A stretch of 64,000 bases of DNA from Rhizobium sp. Lineage in GTDB: Bacteria > Pseudomonadota > Gammaproteobacteria > Burkholderiales > Thiobacillaceae. The notes under the pieces were generated by a model that saw only the letters and a program-made list of their open reading frames with translations, ran no database searches and was not told the DNA's origin. Location: positions 1 to 64,000 of the forward strand of contig JAIBEL010000033.1 of NCBI GenBank assembly GCA_019459285.1, in the 5' to 3' direction. The position numbers and the translations under genes are program-made. Positions within the stretch are counted from its first letter, which is position 1. Every line of letters starts with the position of its first letter. Shown one piece after another: positions 34,423-42,920 of the stretch.

Positions 34423-35286
34423 ATGACAGATACAGCATACCCTTGGCCCGTCGCCGTTTTTGCCCATAACGAAGCGCGCAACATCATCGCCTGCCTCGAC
34501 AGCCTGCAGGCTGCCACGACGCATCCGATCGCCTGCCATGTGCTGGCCAATGCTTGCACCGACCGGACCGAAGCGCTGGTACGCGAATATGCGGCGGATC
34601 ACCCCCATGTCCACCTCGTGTCGATCGCGCTGGGTGACAAGGCCAATGCCTGGAACGTGTTCGTGCATGAGATCGCTGTGTGTCCGGAGACGCCCTGTTT
34701 TTTCATCGACGGCGACGTGCGGGCGGTGGCCGGCTCGCTCGATGCCATGGCGCAGGCACTGGCGCAGAACCCCCAGGCCAACGGCGTGTCGGCATTGCCG
34801 CAAAGCGGCCGGGGTGTCGCGGCGTTCCAGCGTGACATGCTCAGGGACAATGGAGTAGCGGGCAACTTATATGGCTTGCGGGGAAGCTTCGTGGAACGCA
34901 TCCGCGCCCAGGCCATCAAAATGCCTGTCGGTACCATCGGCGAAGACGCGCTGATGGGCGCGATGCTGAAATGGGATTTGCAGGGGGATACCCGCTGGGA
35001 CAACAACCGGGTGGTCGTGGCGCGCGAGGCGGGGTTTGAATTCGACTCGGTGTCGCCCTGGCTGCCGCGCGAATGGAAAAAATACTTCCGGCGGCGCGTG
35101 CGCTACAGCGTGCGGGGGTATCAGAACAAAATGCTGGGGCGGGCCATCCAGCCTGCCGGGTTCACTGCACTGCCATTTCATGTGCGCGACCTGTACCCCC
35201 GTTACCCGGATGTGCTCAAGCTGGATTGGCGCGGATTGAATACCCTGTTTGACTGGCTGGCCATTCGGGAGATACGGTCGGCATGA
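34423..35286 (+). CDS. glycosyltransferase family 2-like protein
   Basis: A 287-residue GT-A-like protein. It has the VAVFAHNEARNIIACLDSLQ opening, HVLANACTDRT, and CFFIDGDVRAVAGS as the DxD region, then GEDALMGAMLKWDLQG and an Arg-rich acceptor helix (EWKKYFRRRVRYSVRGYQ). It starts 9 bases after the GT4 stop. No membrane helix is seen. The donor and acceptor are unknown. Confidence 0.82.
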   Translation: MTDTAYPWPVAVFAHNEARNIIACLDSLQAATTHPIACHVLANACTDRTEALVREYAADHPHVHLVSIALGDKANAWNVFVHEIAVCPETPCFFIDGDVRAVAGSLDAMAQALAQNPQANGVSALPQSGRGVAAFQRDMLRDNGVAGNLYGLRGSFVERIRAQAIKMPVGTIGEDALMGAMLKWDLQGDTRWDNNRVVVAREAGFEFDSVSPWLPREWKKYFRRRVRYSVRGYQNKMLGRAIQPAGFTALPFHVRDLYPRYPDVLKLDWRGLNTLFDWLAIREIRSA

Positions 35287-35317
35287 CGGAATCGAGATGA
35301 TTGAGAAAGGACGTGCG

Positions 35318-36091
35318 ATGAAGACGCTCACCAAGTTGATGCTGGGACTGGCAGGACTTGTCATGGCCCTGCCCGCTGCGGCGGAATGGAAGCCAAGCCC
35401 GGCGGAGATGGCCACGCTCCCGCCTTATTGTGCGGCGCGTTTCGATGAAAAATCGGAAGCGTTCAGGAGCTGGCGGGATTCCATGGGATCCGATTTCATG
35501 CACGTCCATCATTACTGTGCCGGACTCAATTTCGTGAACCGGGCGCGCGGCATGGGGTCGTCCAACAAGGACCGGCAGGGCACACTGGAAGCGGCGCTGC
35601 GCAACTTCGATTACATGCTGGCCCATACCCACCCGGATTTTTCCCTGCGTCCCGAAATCCTCATGAATCGCGGCATTGCCCTGTCGATGATGAAGCGGAC
35701 GGGCGAAGCGGTCGGGGATCTGATGAAAGCGATCGAAGCGGATCCGAAACAGCCCCGGGCCTACATGACGCTGGCAGACATGTACAGCCAGCAAAAGAAT
35801 CGCGCCAAGGCCCTGGAGACCGTCACCGAGGGCCTGCGTCACAACCCCGACACCAAGAGCCTGCAACGGCGCTATACCGAACTGGGCGGCAAGCTGCCGT
35901 ATCCGGCCCCTGTCGAGCCTGCGCCGGTCGCCGTTCAGGCGGGCACAGACGCCACACCGACACCCGATGCGGGTTCCACGCCGCCCGTCGAATCGGCTGA
36001 CAGCGCATCGCCGTCTTCGGCCGAGACGTCTGCAGCGCCGCCCAAAATCGGCTCGCCGACCAATCCCTACTGCCGCTTCTGCCCGGATTGA
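35318..36091 (+). CDS. secreted TPR-repeat protein
   Basis: A 257-residue protein with a signal peptide ending LPAAA. About two to three tetratricopeptide units follow (ALRNFDYMLAHTHPDFSL, PEILMNRGIALSMMKRTGEAV, PRAYMTLADMYSQQKNRAKAL), then a Pro/Ala/Thr-rich linker and a short tail NPYCRFCPD with a CxxC pair. AAAGGA upstream of ATG 35318 is a good ribosome site. TPR proteins in XrtA loci often scaffold periplasmic assembly. Its stop codon is immediately adjacent to the stop of the convergent gene. Confidence 0.8.
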   Translation: MKTLTKLMLGLAGLVMALPAAAEWKPSPAEMATLPPYCAARFDEKSEAFRSWRDSMGSDFMHVHHYCAGLNFVNRARGMGSSNKDRQGTLEAALRNFDYMLAHTHPDFSLRPEILMNRGIALSMMKRTGEAVGDLMKAIEADPKQPRAYMTLADMYSQQKNRAKALETVTEGLRHNPDTKSLQRRYTELGGKLPYPAPVEPAPVAVQAGTDATPTPDAGSTPPVESADSASPSSAETSAAPPKIGSPTNPYCRFCPD

Positions 36092-39000
36092 TCAAGGGTG
36101 GGCGCGCTGTCGCGACGCCTGGACGAAGGCCTGCAACCGGGCCCATAAATCCGCCTTCAGCTGCGGGTGGTGCGCCGACACGTCGTGCTGGCAGGCGGGG
36201 TCGGTTTCCAGGTCGAACAGGCTGAGCACATGGCCTGTCTCGAGCGGTTGATAAACCAGTTTCCAGCGGCCGCTTCGGATCATGCGGTCCTTGGCGTCGA
36301 GGATGGCGTTGCAGTATTCGGACTTGATCGCCAGGGCGCCGCTGGCGCGATCCGGCACCTCCATCAGTTCCAGCAGGTTGGGATAGCGCAGGTGCGCATC
36401 CGGCAGGCCGGGAATATGCGCGATCCAGATGCCGGTTTCATTGAAGGCGTCGAGTTCGGGGCAGTCGCCGTCCAGCTCCATGCAGCCCGCGAGCGATACC
36501 CCGTCCACGCTGGCGACGGGCGGTGCTCCGACGAGTTCAAGCAACGTGGGAGCAAGGTCGATCGAGCGCACCACCTGTTCCACCGTGCCGCGTGCCGGAC
36601 GGCCGGGGGCGCGGATGACGAGTGGAATGCGTGGGCTGAAATCGCCGACGGCGGAATTGCCCTGTCCCCAGGTGTCGTGCTCGAAAAACTCCATGCCGTG
36701 GTCGGAGTAGACGACGATGATCGTATGGTCGGCCAGGCCGCAGACCTCCAGATGCGCCAGCATCTTGCCGACTTCGTCGTCGAACTCCGCCACGCAGCCG
36801 TCGTACAAGTCGATGATCTGGTCGAGATCGAATTCCTCCCTGGGTGCGCCCTGGCGCCGGATGATTTCGAACGGGTCCGTGAGCCGGGCCATCGCGAATT
36901 TTGATTCGCCACCATAGCCCGAGTTGGCGAAGCGCGTATACCACGGCCATTCCGAGGCAAAGGGCGGGTGCGTGGTGGAGTAGAACACGTTGAGGAAGAA
37001 CGGCTGTGCGTTTTCCGCCAGGCGCGACACCAGCCGCCGGGCGCGTTTGCCGAGCGGCTGCGTGAGTGGTACTCCGCCCAGGTAGTACACCTCGGGCAGA
37101 AGCAGCCGCCCCAGCCGGTTATGGACAAACAGGGAAACGAACAGGCGCAAATCCTTGGGGCCCTGACGGATAAGGTATTTCAGGTTCCACTGATCTTCCG
37201 GCAGGTCGGTGTAGTCGAAGCCGAAGGAGAATTTCCCCATGTCGGCACCGCACCAGTCCGAGATCGCCGCGGTACGATAGCCGGCCTGTTTCAGCCACAC
37301 GGGCAGGGCATCCACGCTCAGCCGCGTGGCCTCGTGGTCCGCATAGTTGTCGCGGATGCCGTGGGTGTGGGGCCAGGTGCCGGTCAGCATGGAGATCAGG
37401 CTCGGCGCTGTGCGCGCGCACGGCACATAGCAGTTGGCGAAGAGTGCGCCGCGCTCGCCCAGTCGGTCGATATGGGGCGTCAGCATGCGGCGATACCCCA
37501 GCGCGCCCAAGCGGTCGGCGCGCAGCGTATCGGATCCGATCATGAGGATGTTGGGCTGCGAATCCGGCGTGCGCGCAGAACGCTTGCGCGGCGCGCGCGC
37601 CTCGGGTTGCCAGGCGGCCCACACGATCGTCCCGGCAAAGAATAGCGTGGCCGCCCACAGGGCCATCAGGGTGGCCAAGCGGTTTTCCTTCGCCAGCTGC
37701 CAGGAGGCCGCCACGAACAATAGCCCGATCAGGACGATCCCCAGAGTCTGCAACCGGACGATGCGTGCCGGCGTCATGGCATGCCAGAGTCGATAGAGCC
37801 GACTCATGCGGTAATGCATCGACGCCGCCAGCAGTCCGGGATTGAAACGCAGCTTGCGGATGAATTGCAGCCCGAAACCGCCGAGGATGCCGAGCAGTGC
37901 GGCGATGGCGGCCAGCCATGCCGACCAGCCTGTGCCCGTCACTGTGGCAAGCATGAAATAGAGCAGCACGCCGGCTCCCCCGGTGAAAAGCATGAGCGCA
38001 AAGGCCCAGGTCGTCAGGCGTGCCAGCGAAAACAGCGTATAGCGGCGGTAATGCTTGAGCACTTCGTCGCGAATGCGGGGACCGGTATGCGAAAAATCGA
38101 GCAGCGATTTGGCGAGCAGGGCGGCCGTGCCGATCCCGGCTACGCCCAAGGCGGGAAGCAGGCCGGTCCAGCGCGCGTCGCCGCTGGCGAACCAGGCGAT
38201 CAGGCCGCAGACAGCGGTGAACAAGGCCAGCGATTCGGTGAGCACGATGCCGCGGTCGGGGGGGAGTTCCAGATTCTTGCCGCGATGCCCCGACTCGCGG
38301 CAGCCCTGGATCTCGCCCAGTGCCGCCGCGGTGCGCACCCAGTAAAAACGCCGTTTGGCCCACGACAGACTGAATGCGCTGTGGGCGCCATACTCGGCCA
38401 GCTTGCGCCACATGTACAAGGGAACCGAGCCGCTGCCACGGAGGCGGGCGGTCGAGCGGGTTCGTTGATAGCTTTTTTTCAGGAGATAGCCGAGCCGGAG
38501 CCGTTCCGTATCGACATAGTGGTACTGCACGATGGCCGGCGCATATTGACAGTGCTCGCCACGCGCCAGGGCACGCAATACGTATTCGCTGTCCTCGCCA
38601 CCTCCGAGATCGTGGCCGTGCGGTCCCAGCTCGGTGGAAAACTGGCCGGCCAATTCAAACACGCGTCGGCGCACGACCAGATTGCCGCCGCCCGGTATCG
38701 GGCCAGCCTCGGCCGTGACGGCCCGTGGCGTATCGCCCTGGTCGTAGCGCGGAACCGGCAGCGGATAGATGCGGTAGGGGCCGTCGTCGTGTACCCAGGC
38801 AGGCTCGCTGCCATCCCAATCCGGCAAAATCCTTCCGCAGTAGAGGCCGGCCTCCGGCCAGTCCGTGGCGGCCTGCTCGATGGCCGCCAAATAGTTATCG
38901 TCCACCCGATGGTCGTCGTCCACCAGGGCAATGAGTTCGGTTTCGATGGTCGGGATGGCGGCATTCAGCGCATGGGATTTCCCTGGTGTGGGTACGTCGA

Positions 39001-39205
39001 GCACCTGCAGCGGCAAACCGTTTTCGGTCGCCTGGCGAGCCTGGTACGCCTGCATCTGCGCCACGGTGTCGTCGCTGCAGGCATTGGCCGCCACCAGGAT
39101 GTGCACGGGCATAACGGGGCGGCGCGCCCGGTTGAGCGACGCCAGGGTCTTTTGCAGCAGGTCCGCCCGGTTGTGGGTGCAGATGAGGATGGTGAGCGCG
39201 GTCAC
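36092..39205 (-). CDS. fusion of GT2 glycosyltransferase and membrane alkaline-phosphatase-superfamily (sulfatase-like) domain
   Basis: A 1037-residue protein. Residues 1 to about 300 are a GT-A GT2 domain (ILICTHNRADLLQKTLASL, ALVDDDHRVDD, GGGEDSEYVLRAL). About six hydrophobic segments lie between 325 and 535. From about 555 an alkaline-phosphatase-superfamily domain follows: metal site GSDTLRADRLG, nucleophile segment TAPSLISMLTG, and SDHGMEFFEHDTWGQG. The nucleophile position is Thr599; the formylglycine Cys of true sulfatases is absent, as in LtaS/EptA-like transferases. It starts at GTG 39205 (GTGA overlap with the previous gene) and ends the minus-strand operon. Confidence 0.85.
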   Translation of the reverse strand: MTALTILICTHNRADLLQKTLASLNRARRPVMPVHILVAANACSDDTVAQMQAYQARQATENGLPLQVLDVPTPGKSHALNAAIPTIETELIALVDDDHRVDDNYLAAIEQAATDWPEAGLYCGRILPDWDGSEPAWVHDDGPYRIYPLPVPRYDQGDTPRAVTAEAGPIPGGGNLVVRRRVFELAGQFSTELGPHGHDLGGGEDSEYVLRALARGEHCQYAPAIVQYHYVDTERLRLGYLLKKSYQRTRSTARLRGSGSVPLYMWRKLAEYGAHSAFSLSWAKRRFYWVRTAAALGEIQGCRESGHRGKNLELPPDRGIVLTESLALFTAVCGLIAWFASGDARWTGLLPALGVAGIGTAALLAKSLLDFSHTGPRIRDEVLKHYRRYTLFSLARLTTWAFALMLFTGGAGVLLYFMLATVTGTGWSAWLAAIAALLGILGGFGLQFIRKLRFNPGLLAASMHYRMSRLYRLWHAMTPARIVRLQTLGIVLIGLLFVAASWQLAKENRLATLMALWAATLFFAGTIVWAAWQPEARAPRKRSARTPDSQPNILMIGSDTLRADRLGALGYRRMLTPHIDRLGERGALFANCYVPCARTAPSLISMLTGTWPHTHGIRDNYADHEATRLSVDALPVWLKQAGYRTAAISDWCGADMGKFSFGFDYTDLPEDQWNLKYLIRQGPKDLRLFVSLFVHNRLGRLLLPEVYYLGGVPLTQPLGKRARRLVSRLAENAQPFFLNVFYSTTHPPFASEWPWYTRFANSGYGGESKFAMARLTDPFEIIRRQGAPREEFDLDQIIDLYDGCVAEFDDEVGKMLAHLEVCGLADHTIIVVYSDHGMEFFEHDTWGQGNSAVGDFSPRIPLVIRAPGRPARGTVEQVVRSIDLAPTLLELVGAPPVASVDGVSLAGCMELDGDCPELDAFNETGIWIAHIPGLPDAHLRYPNLLELMEVPDRASGALAIKSEYCNAILDAKDRMIRSGRWKLVYQPLETGHVLSLFDLETDPACQHDVSAHHPQLKADLWARLQAFVQASRQRAHP

Positions 39206-40170
39206 GCGAGTGCCCGTCGGGTACGTTTCCAGAAACGGGTCAGTACCTTGTTATGCAGGCGGTAGGCGGCTTTCACGGCGAGGGCGGGCGGCGTGCCCGG
39301 CGTGACCAGATCGTAGCCGAACTCGCGCAACGTCCTCCCGGCCACGCTTTCGAAGGCCCTGATCTGGGCTGGCGTCATCTTGCTGCGCCATTTTCCCGCG
39401 TTGTCGGCTTTCAGGGGTTCATGCACCAGCGGGGTCTTGCCAGGGTCGTCCACCGACGTGACGGCAAACAGCTCGGCCGAGTAGGGTTCGCCCAGAAACG
39501 CGCAAATCCGTTGCATGCTGTCTTCGGGGTGCGCAAGCAAATCCTCGTAGCGCAACTCCATGTATTGCCGGGGCGGCAATTGGCTTCCCAGTGCGCGGCC
39601 TTTCTCCACGTAGCTCTCCCAGTATTCCGCCGCGAAATACGTGTTGTACACGGAGAAGTCGTGCTGTCTGCCGAACAGCGACAGGGCGACATCGCGCCCG
39701 TCGCGGATCAGATGCACGATCTGGGCATCGGGAAACCACTCGAGCAGCTTGGGGAGATGCATCACGTAATAGGGGGTCTTGTCGCCCCACCTGGATTTCC
39801 CTTCGCCTTGTGCGTTTTTCTCGAACAGCCCCGAGATGATCGCCGGCATCGTGTGCCGGCCTTCGGCATGAAGTTCTCGGGTCAACCGGTCGACATCGAA
39901 TTTCACGCCGTGCAGATCGGTCTCCAGAAAGTCCCGGCTTTGTTCATGCATGGCTTGCAGCACGCGACGGGTATTGTCCACCCGGCGGAGATCGCCAAAA
40001 CTTTCCAGGTTGCGGTACAGCGGGATGAAGAAATGCGATTCCCCGGTGGGGAGCGAAATGTGCGGGTGATTGCGCAGCCGATACTGCAGCATGGTGGTGC
40101 CGGAGCGCGGTGCCCCGACGATGAAGATCGGGCCTTGCTGACGTGATGGGGACGGGAAAGGCGAGGTCAC
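39202..40170 (-). CDS. sulfotransferase (third of three)
   Basis: A 322-residue sulfotransferase. The 5'-phosphosulfate loop GAPRSGTT is at residues 19-26, the 3'-phosphate segment LIRDGRDVALSLFG lies near 150-163, and the RWGDKTPYYV motif is typical of bacterial sulfotransferase family 3. It starts with GTG at 40170, overlapping the upstream stop (GTGA), and its own stop overlaps the fusion gene. Cytoplasmic. Together with the phosphatase-fold protein downstream it suggests ester-group decoration of the polymer. Confidence 0.87.
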   Translation of the reverse strand: MTSPFPSPSRQQGPIFIVGAPRSGTTMLQYRLRNHPHISLPTGESHFFIPLYRNLESFGDLRRVDNTRRVLQAMHEQSRDFLETDLHGVKFDVDRLTRELHAEGRHTMPAIISGLFEKNAQGEGKSRWGDKTPYYVMHLPKLLEWFPDAQIVHLIRDGRDVALSLFGRQHDFSVYNTYFAAEYWESYVEKGRALGSQLPPRQYMELRYEDLLAHPEDSMQRICAFLGEPYSAELFAVTSVDDPGKTPLVHEPLKADNAGKWRSKMTPAQIRAFESVAGRTLREFGYDLVTPGTPPALAVKAAYRLHNKVLTRFWKRTRRALA

Positions 40171-41009
40171 GTGGAGGTTCCAGTCAAACGAACGTATCTG
40201 AATAGGGTATGGGGCATGAGGCTGTATCGCGGGAAAACGGAGCGAATACGCCAGTGCTGCCGCTGCACCCAGCGGTTTCGCTGCACCGCCTTGCGCCAGG
40301 TGTTCGCGTCATGCCTGGAGGCCAGCTGGCTCAATGTGTGCAATCGTACATCGGGCTGCTGGCGAAGCCATCGAAACAGATCCGAGAGTTGCTCGAGCGT
40401 CAACGGTGCATCGGTGCGCCCGGATTCCTGAAAGTCGTAATGGTGCATGACGGCCACGATGGCCAGATCGCCGTGCGGATGGCGTCGCGCTTCGGCGAGC
40501 GCCGGACGGAGTTCGGTGAGCTGACAGGTGCGCGGAAGCTCGGTGAGACGGCCGGATTCGACCGATCCGTGTTCGCTGCCCGCCGAGAGGTAGAGGAAAC
40601 CCTGCTCGGACAGCACGGCAGCGGTGATGCGGTCGAAGGTATTGAACGGCGGAACGAATCCCGGGATTGCACAACCAAATACCTGTCCAAGCGTCGCCCG
40701 GCCGGCCACGATTTTCTTCGTTTGCTCCGCCGGATCAAGGCCGGCGAATTCGGAAGGGAGGCTGGCCTCAGGTTGACAGGGGTCATGGCTGAACCCGTGC
40801 TGGGCGATTTCCATCCTGCCGGATTGCCATGCCTCGACGAGGTGAGGCACATCGTCGGCAGACAAGGCGTGCTGTCCGGCATGCGGAATGACCGCAAAGG
40901 TGGCACAAACATCGTGCATGGCCATGGCATGCAATATTCCGCGCTCAAGTGCATGGTCGCTGACCGCGGATGGATCATCGAAGCGAATGGCGACGTCGAT
41001 CATGGTCAC
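40167..41009 (-). CDS. polysaccharide deacetylase family protein
   Basis: About 280 residues with the NodB fold. The metal Asp pair is in AIRFDDPSA and the metal histidines are in IAQHGFSHDP; GFVPPFNTFD replaces the usual RxPYG motif, as in the DUF2334-like branch. A terminal His is in HHYDFQESG. GTG 41009 gives a GTGA overlap; ATG 41003 is an alternative start. No signal peptide. It should act on a cytoplasmic or membrane-bound glycan intermediate. Confidence 0.82.
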   Translation of the reverse strand: MTMIDVAIRFDDPSAVSDHALERGILHAMAMHDVCATFAVIPHAGQHALSADDVPHLVEAWQSGRMEIAQHGFSHDPCQPEASLPSEFAGLDPAEQTKKIVAGRATLGQVFGCAIPGFVPPFNTFDRITAAVLSEQGFLYLSAGSEHGSVESGRLTELPRTCQLTELRPALAEARRHPHGDLAIVAVMHHYDFQESGRTDAPLTLEQLSDLFRWLRQQPDVRLHTLSQLASRHDANTWRKAVQRNRWVQRQHWRIRSVFPRYSLMPHTLFRYVRLTGTST

Positions 41010-41932
41010 GCCCCGGACCGGTTCCGGTAGCCTTGCAGGCTGCCCAGCGCATGGGCAGCATTCATCGCCTGGCGGATCAGCCCGGGCCGCCCGCTGATGG
41101 CCAGCTTCAATGTCCGGCCGCAGTGATTCAGAAACTGGGTGACCATGAAAGGGGGCATCCCGAATAGCGTTTTAGGGTAATCAGGTAGGGCATACTGGCC
41201 ATTCCGCACGCCAGCCAGATAATGAAGCCTCAGGAAATAGCTGGCTTTCAGTTTCCAGGGGTCCACGCTGTGTGTGACGGCCATATCAGGCCGATAGCGG
41301 ATTCTTGTGCCTAGATCGAGAAGCGTGCGAAGCATCATGGCATCTTCGCCACCGCCGATTCCATCACCTTCGCGGTTGTACCGCAAATCGAAATGCAAAT
41401 CAGGATGGTCGCGAAAGAGCTGCATTGCATAAGCCGTATTGCCGCTCCAGATGGGCGTTGAGGTGTCGCTAAGCCACTGGGGTGCCTTGCCGTGATCAAG
41501 CCGGCCAAGAAAACCAGCCACGTTGTCATCCAGCCAGGCCGGCCGGCCATATGGGCTGAAATCGATTTCGATGCGGCCACCTACGCATTGCGCACCTTCG
41601 TTCACGATGGCGTCGAAGGCTGCATTCAGGAAATCAGGCTGTGGAATCTCATCATCATCGATGAATGCCAGTATGTCGCTCGAGATCGCTTCAGCCAACG
41701 CACGATTGCGTGCGGGCACGATGCCCGGTGCCGTTTCGGTCACAAAGCGGAGGGGAGTGCCGGGTTGTCGTTGCAGATGCGCCAATACTTCTAGCGTGTT
41801 GTCAGGGCTATTGTTGTTGATCGCCAGAATTTCGAAAGGAACGGGGCAAGTCTGAGCACGCATCGCCGCGACGAGTTTTTCCAGGCGGTCAGCACGGTTA
41901 TAGGTACAAAAAGCGAAGGTAAGCACAGGCAT
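41006..41932 (-). CDS. glycosyltransferase family 2
   Basis: A 308-residue GT-A transferase opening TFAFCTYNRADRLEKLV. The DxD region is ILAFIDDDEIPQPDFL, followed by GGRIEIDFSPYGRPAW and GGGEDAMMLRTLLDLG. This pattern is shared with the GT2 half of the fusion protein at 36092-39205 (both have the GGGED motif), so the two probably use similar acceptors. It begins 9 bases from the end of the next upstream gene. Confidence 0.9.
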   Translation of the reverse strand: MPVLTFAFCTYNRADRLEKLVAAMRAQTCPVPFEILAINNNSPDNTLEVLAHLQRQPGTPLRFVTETAPGIVPARNRALAEAISSDILAFIDDDEIPQPDFLNAAFDAIVNEGAQCVGGRIEIDFSPYGRPAWLDDNVAGFLGRLDHGKAPQWLSDTSTPIWSGNTAYAMQLFRDHPDLHFDLRYNREGDGIGGGEDAMMLRTLLDLGTRIRYRPDMAVTHSVDPWKLKASYFLRLHYLAGVRNGQYALPDYPKTLFGMPPFMVTQFLNHCGRTLKLAISGRPGLIRQAMNAAHALGSLQGYRNRSGA

Positions 41933-41941
41933 GACGATGGT

Positions 41942-42910
41942 TCAGATGGAATTGCGCGTGCTGCGCCGGGTATCGATCATCCGGATCAGCGATTCGAATG
42001 CCGATGCAGGCAAGAAACTGGCCAGGATGTATTTGGCATCGCGTGCCTTCCATTCGGTCTTGCGGGACGCGCGACGGAACAGGCGCCGTGCGGAATCGGT
42101 ATCGCGCCGCCAATGGCAGCGATAGGCCTCGGGCAGCAGCGAGCCATATACCCGGTCATCACGTTCGGCCCGGCTGAGATGGGCGACCTGGGCGGGATGC
42201 CGGCGGACGAAGTCCTCGCGCACGGCAATGGCATCGAAGACCTGGCGCCAGCGCGGGATATGCGCATTGCCGCGCGGATAGCGGCGATAGAACGCCAGCA
42301 CCTCGGGGACGCGCACCACTGTGGGCTGGAGGGCGAGCATGCGCAGCCACATGTCGTAGTCCATGGCAGTGGGCAGACGTTCCGAAAATCCGCGCAAGGT
42401 GTCGATAAGTTGACGTCGCACCAGGACGCCATTGATCGGCCATGGACAGGATTGCAGGAACAGGCCGGCGGCATCCGATTGGACATAGTCGGGCGGGATG
42501 TAGGGATGGGTGCTGGCGGCGGCCTCCCCTACGTTTTGCCAGCCGCAATACGCCACATCGGCGAGAGTTTCCGTCATCGCGGCATGCAGCCGGTTGAGTG
42601 CGTCGGGGTGCCAGTAATCGTCCGCATCCAGAAACGCGACGAAATTGCCACGCGCATGGGACAGGCCGTGATTGCGCGCCGCATAGGGACCGCTGTTGGT
42701 CTGGTGCAGCACGGTGATGCGGTCGGGGTTGCCTGCCGCCAGGCGTTCGACGATCCGCATGGACGCATCGTTCGACCCGTCGTCCACGACGATGAGTTCG
42801 ACATTCCGGTAGCTTTGCTGCAGAACGCACTCGATCGCTTCTTCCACGTAGGGCGCGGCGTTGTAGCAGGGCATGACAACGGAGATCAGCGTGGGGTCGA
42901 AGTTGTCCAT
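41942..42910 (-). CDS. glycosyltransferase family 2 (tandem paralogue A)
   Basis: A 322-residue GT-A transferase: SVVMPCYNAAPYVEEAIEC, VVDDGSND, and AFLDADDYWHPDAL as the DxD region. The segments YIPPDYVQSD, PWPINGVLVRRQLID and MDYDMWLRM are closely matched in the next gene upstream (42921-43868), which points to a tandem duplication. Ten bases separate the two. Confidence 0.9.
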   Translation of the reverse strand: MDNFDPTLISVVMPCYNAAPYVEEAIECVLQQSYRNVELIVVDDGSNDASMRIVERLAAGNPDRITVLHQTNSGPYAARNHGLSHARGNFVAFLDADDYWHPDALNRLHAAMTETLADVAYCGWQNVGEAAASTHPYIPPDYVQSDAAGLFLQSCPWPINGVLVRRQLIDTLRGFSERLPTAMDYDMWLRMLALQPTVVRVPEVLAFYRRYPRGNAHIPRWRQVFDAIAVREDFVRRHPAQVAHLSRAERDDRVYGSLLPEAYRCHWRRDTDSARRLFRRASRKTEWKARDAKYILASFLPASAFESLIRMIDTRRSTRNSI

Positions 42911-42920
42911 ACGGTTGTAT

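Noticed and set aside
37409-37420. Cys596 of the GT2-phosphatase fusion as a formylglycine site
   Set aside because: The context C-A-R-T-A lacks Pro/Ala at +2 and Arg at +4. The alignment with the LLTG end of the motif places Thr599, not Cys596, at the nucleophile position.
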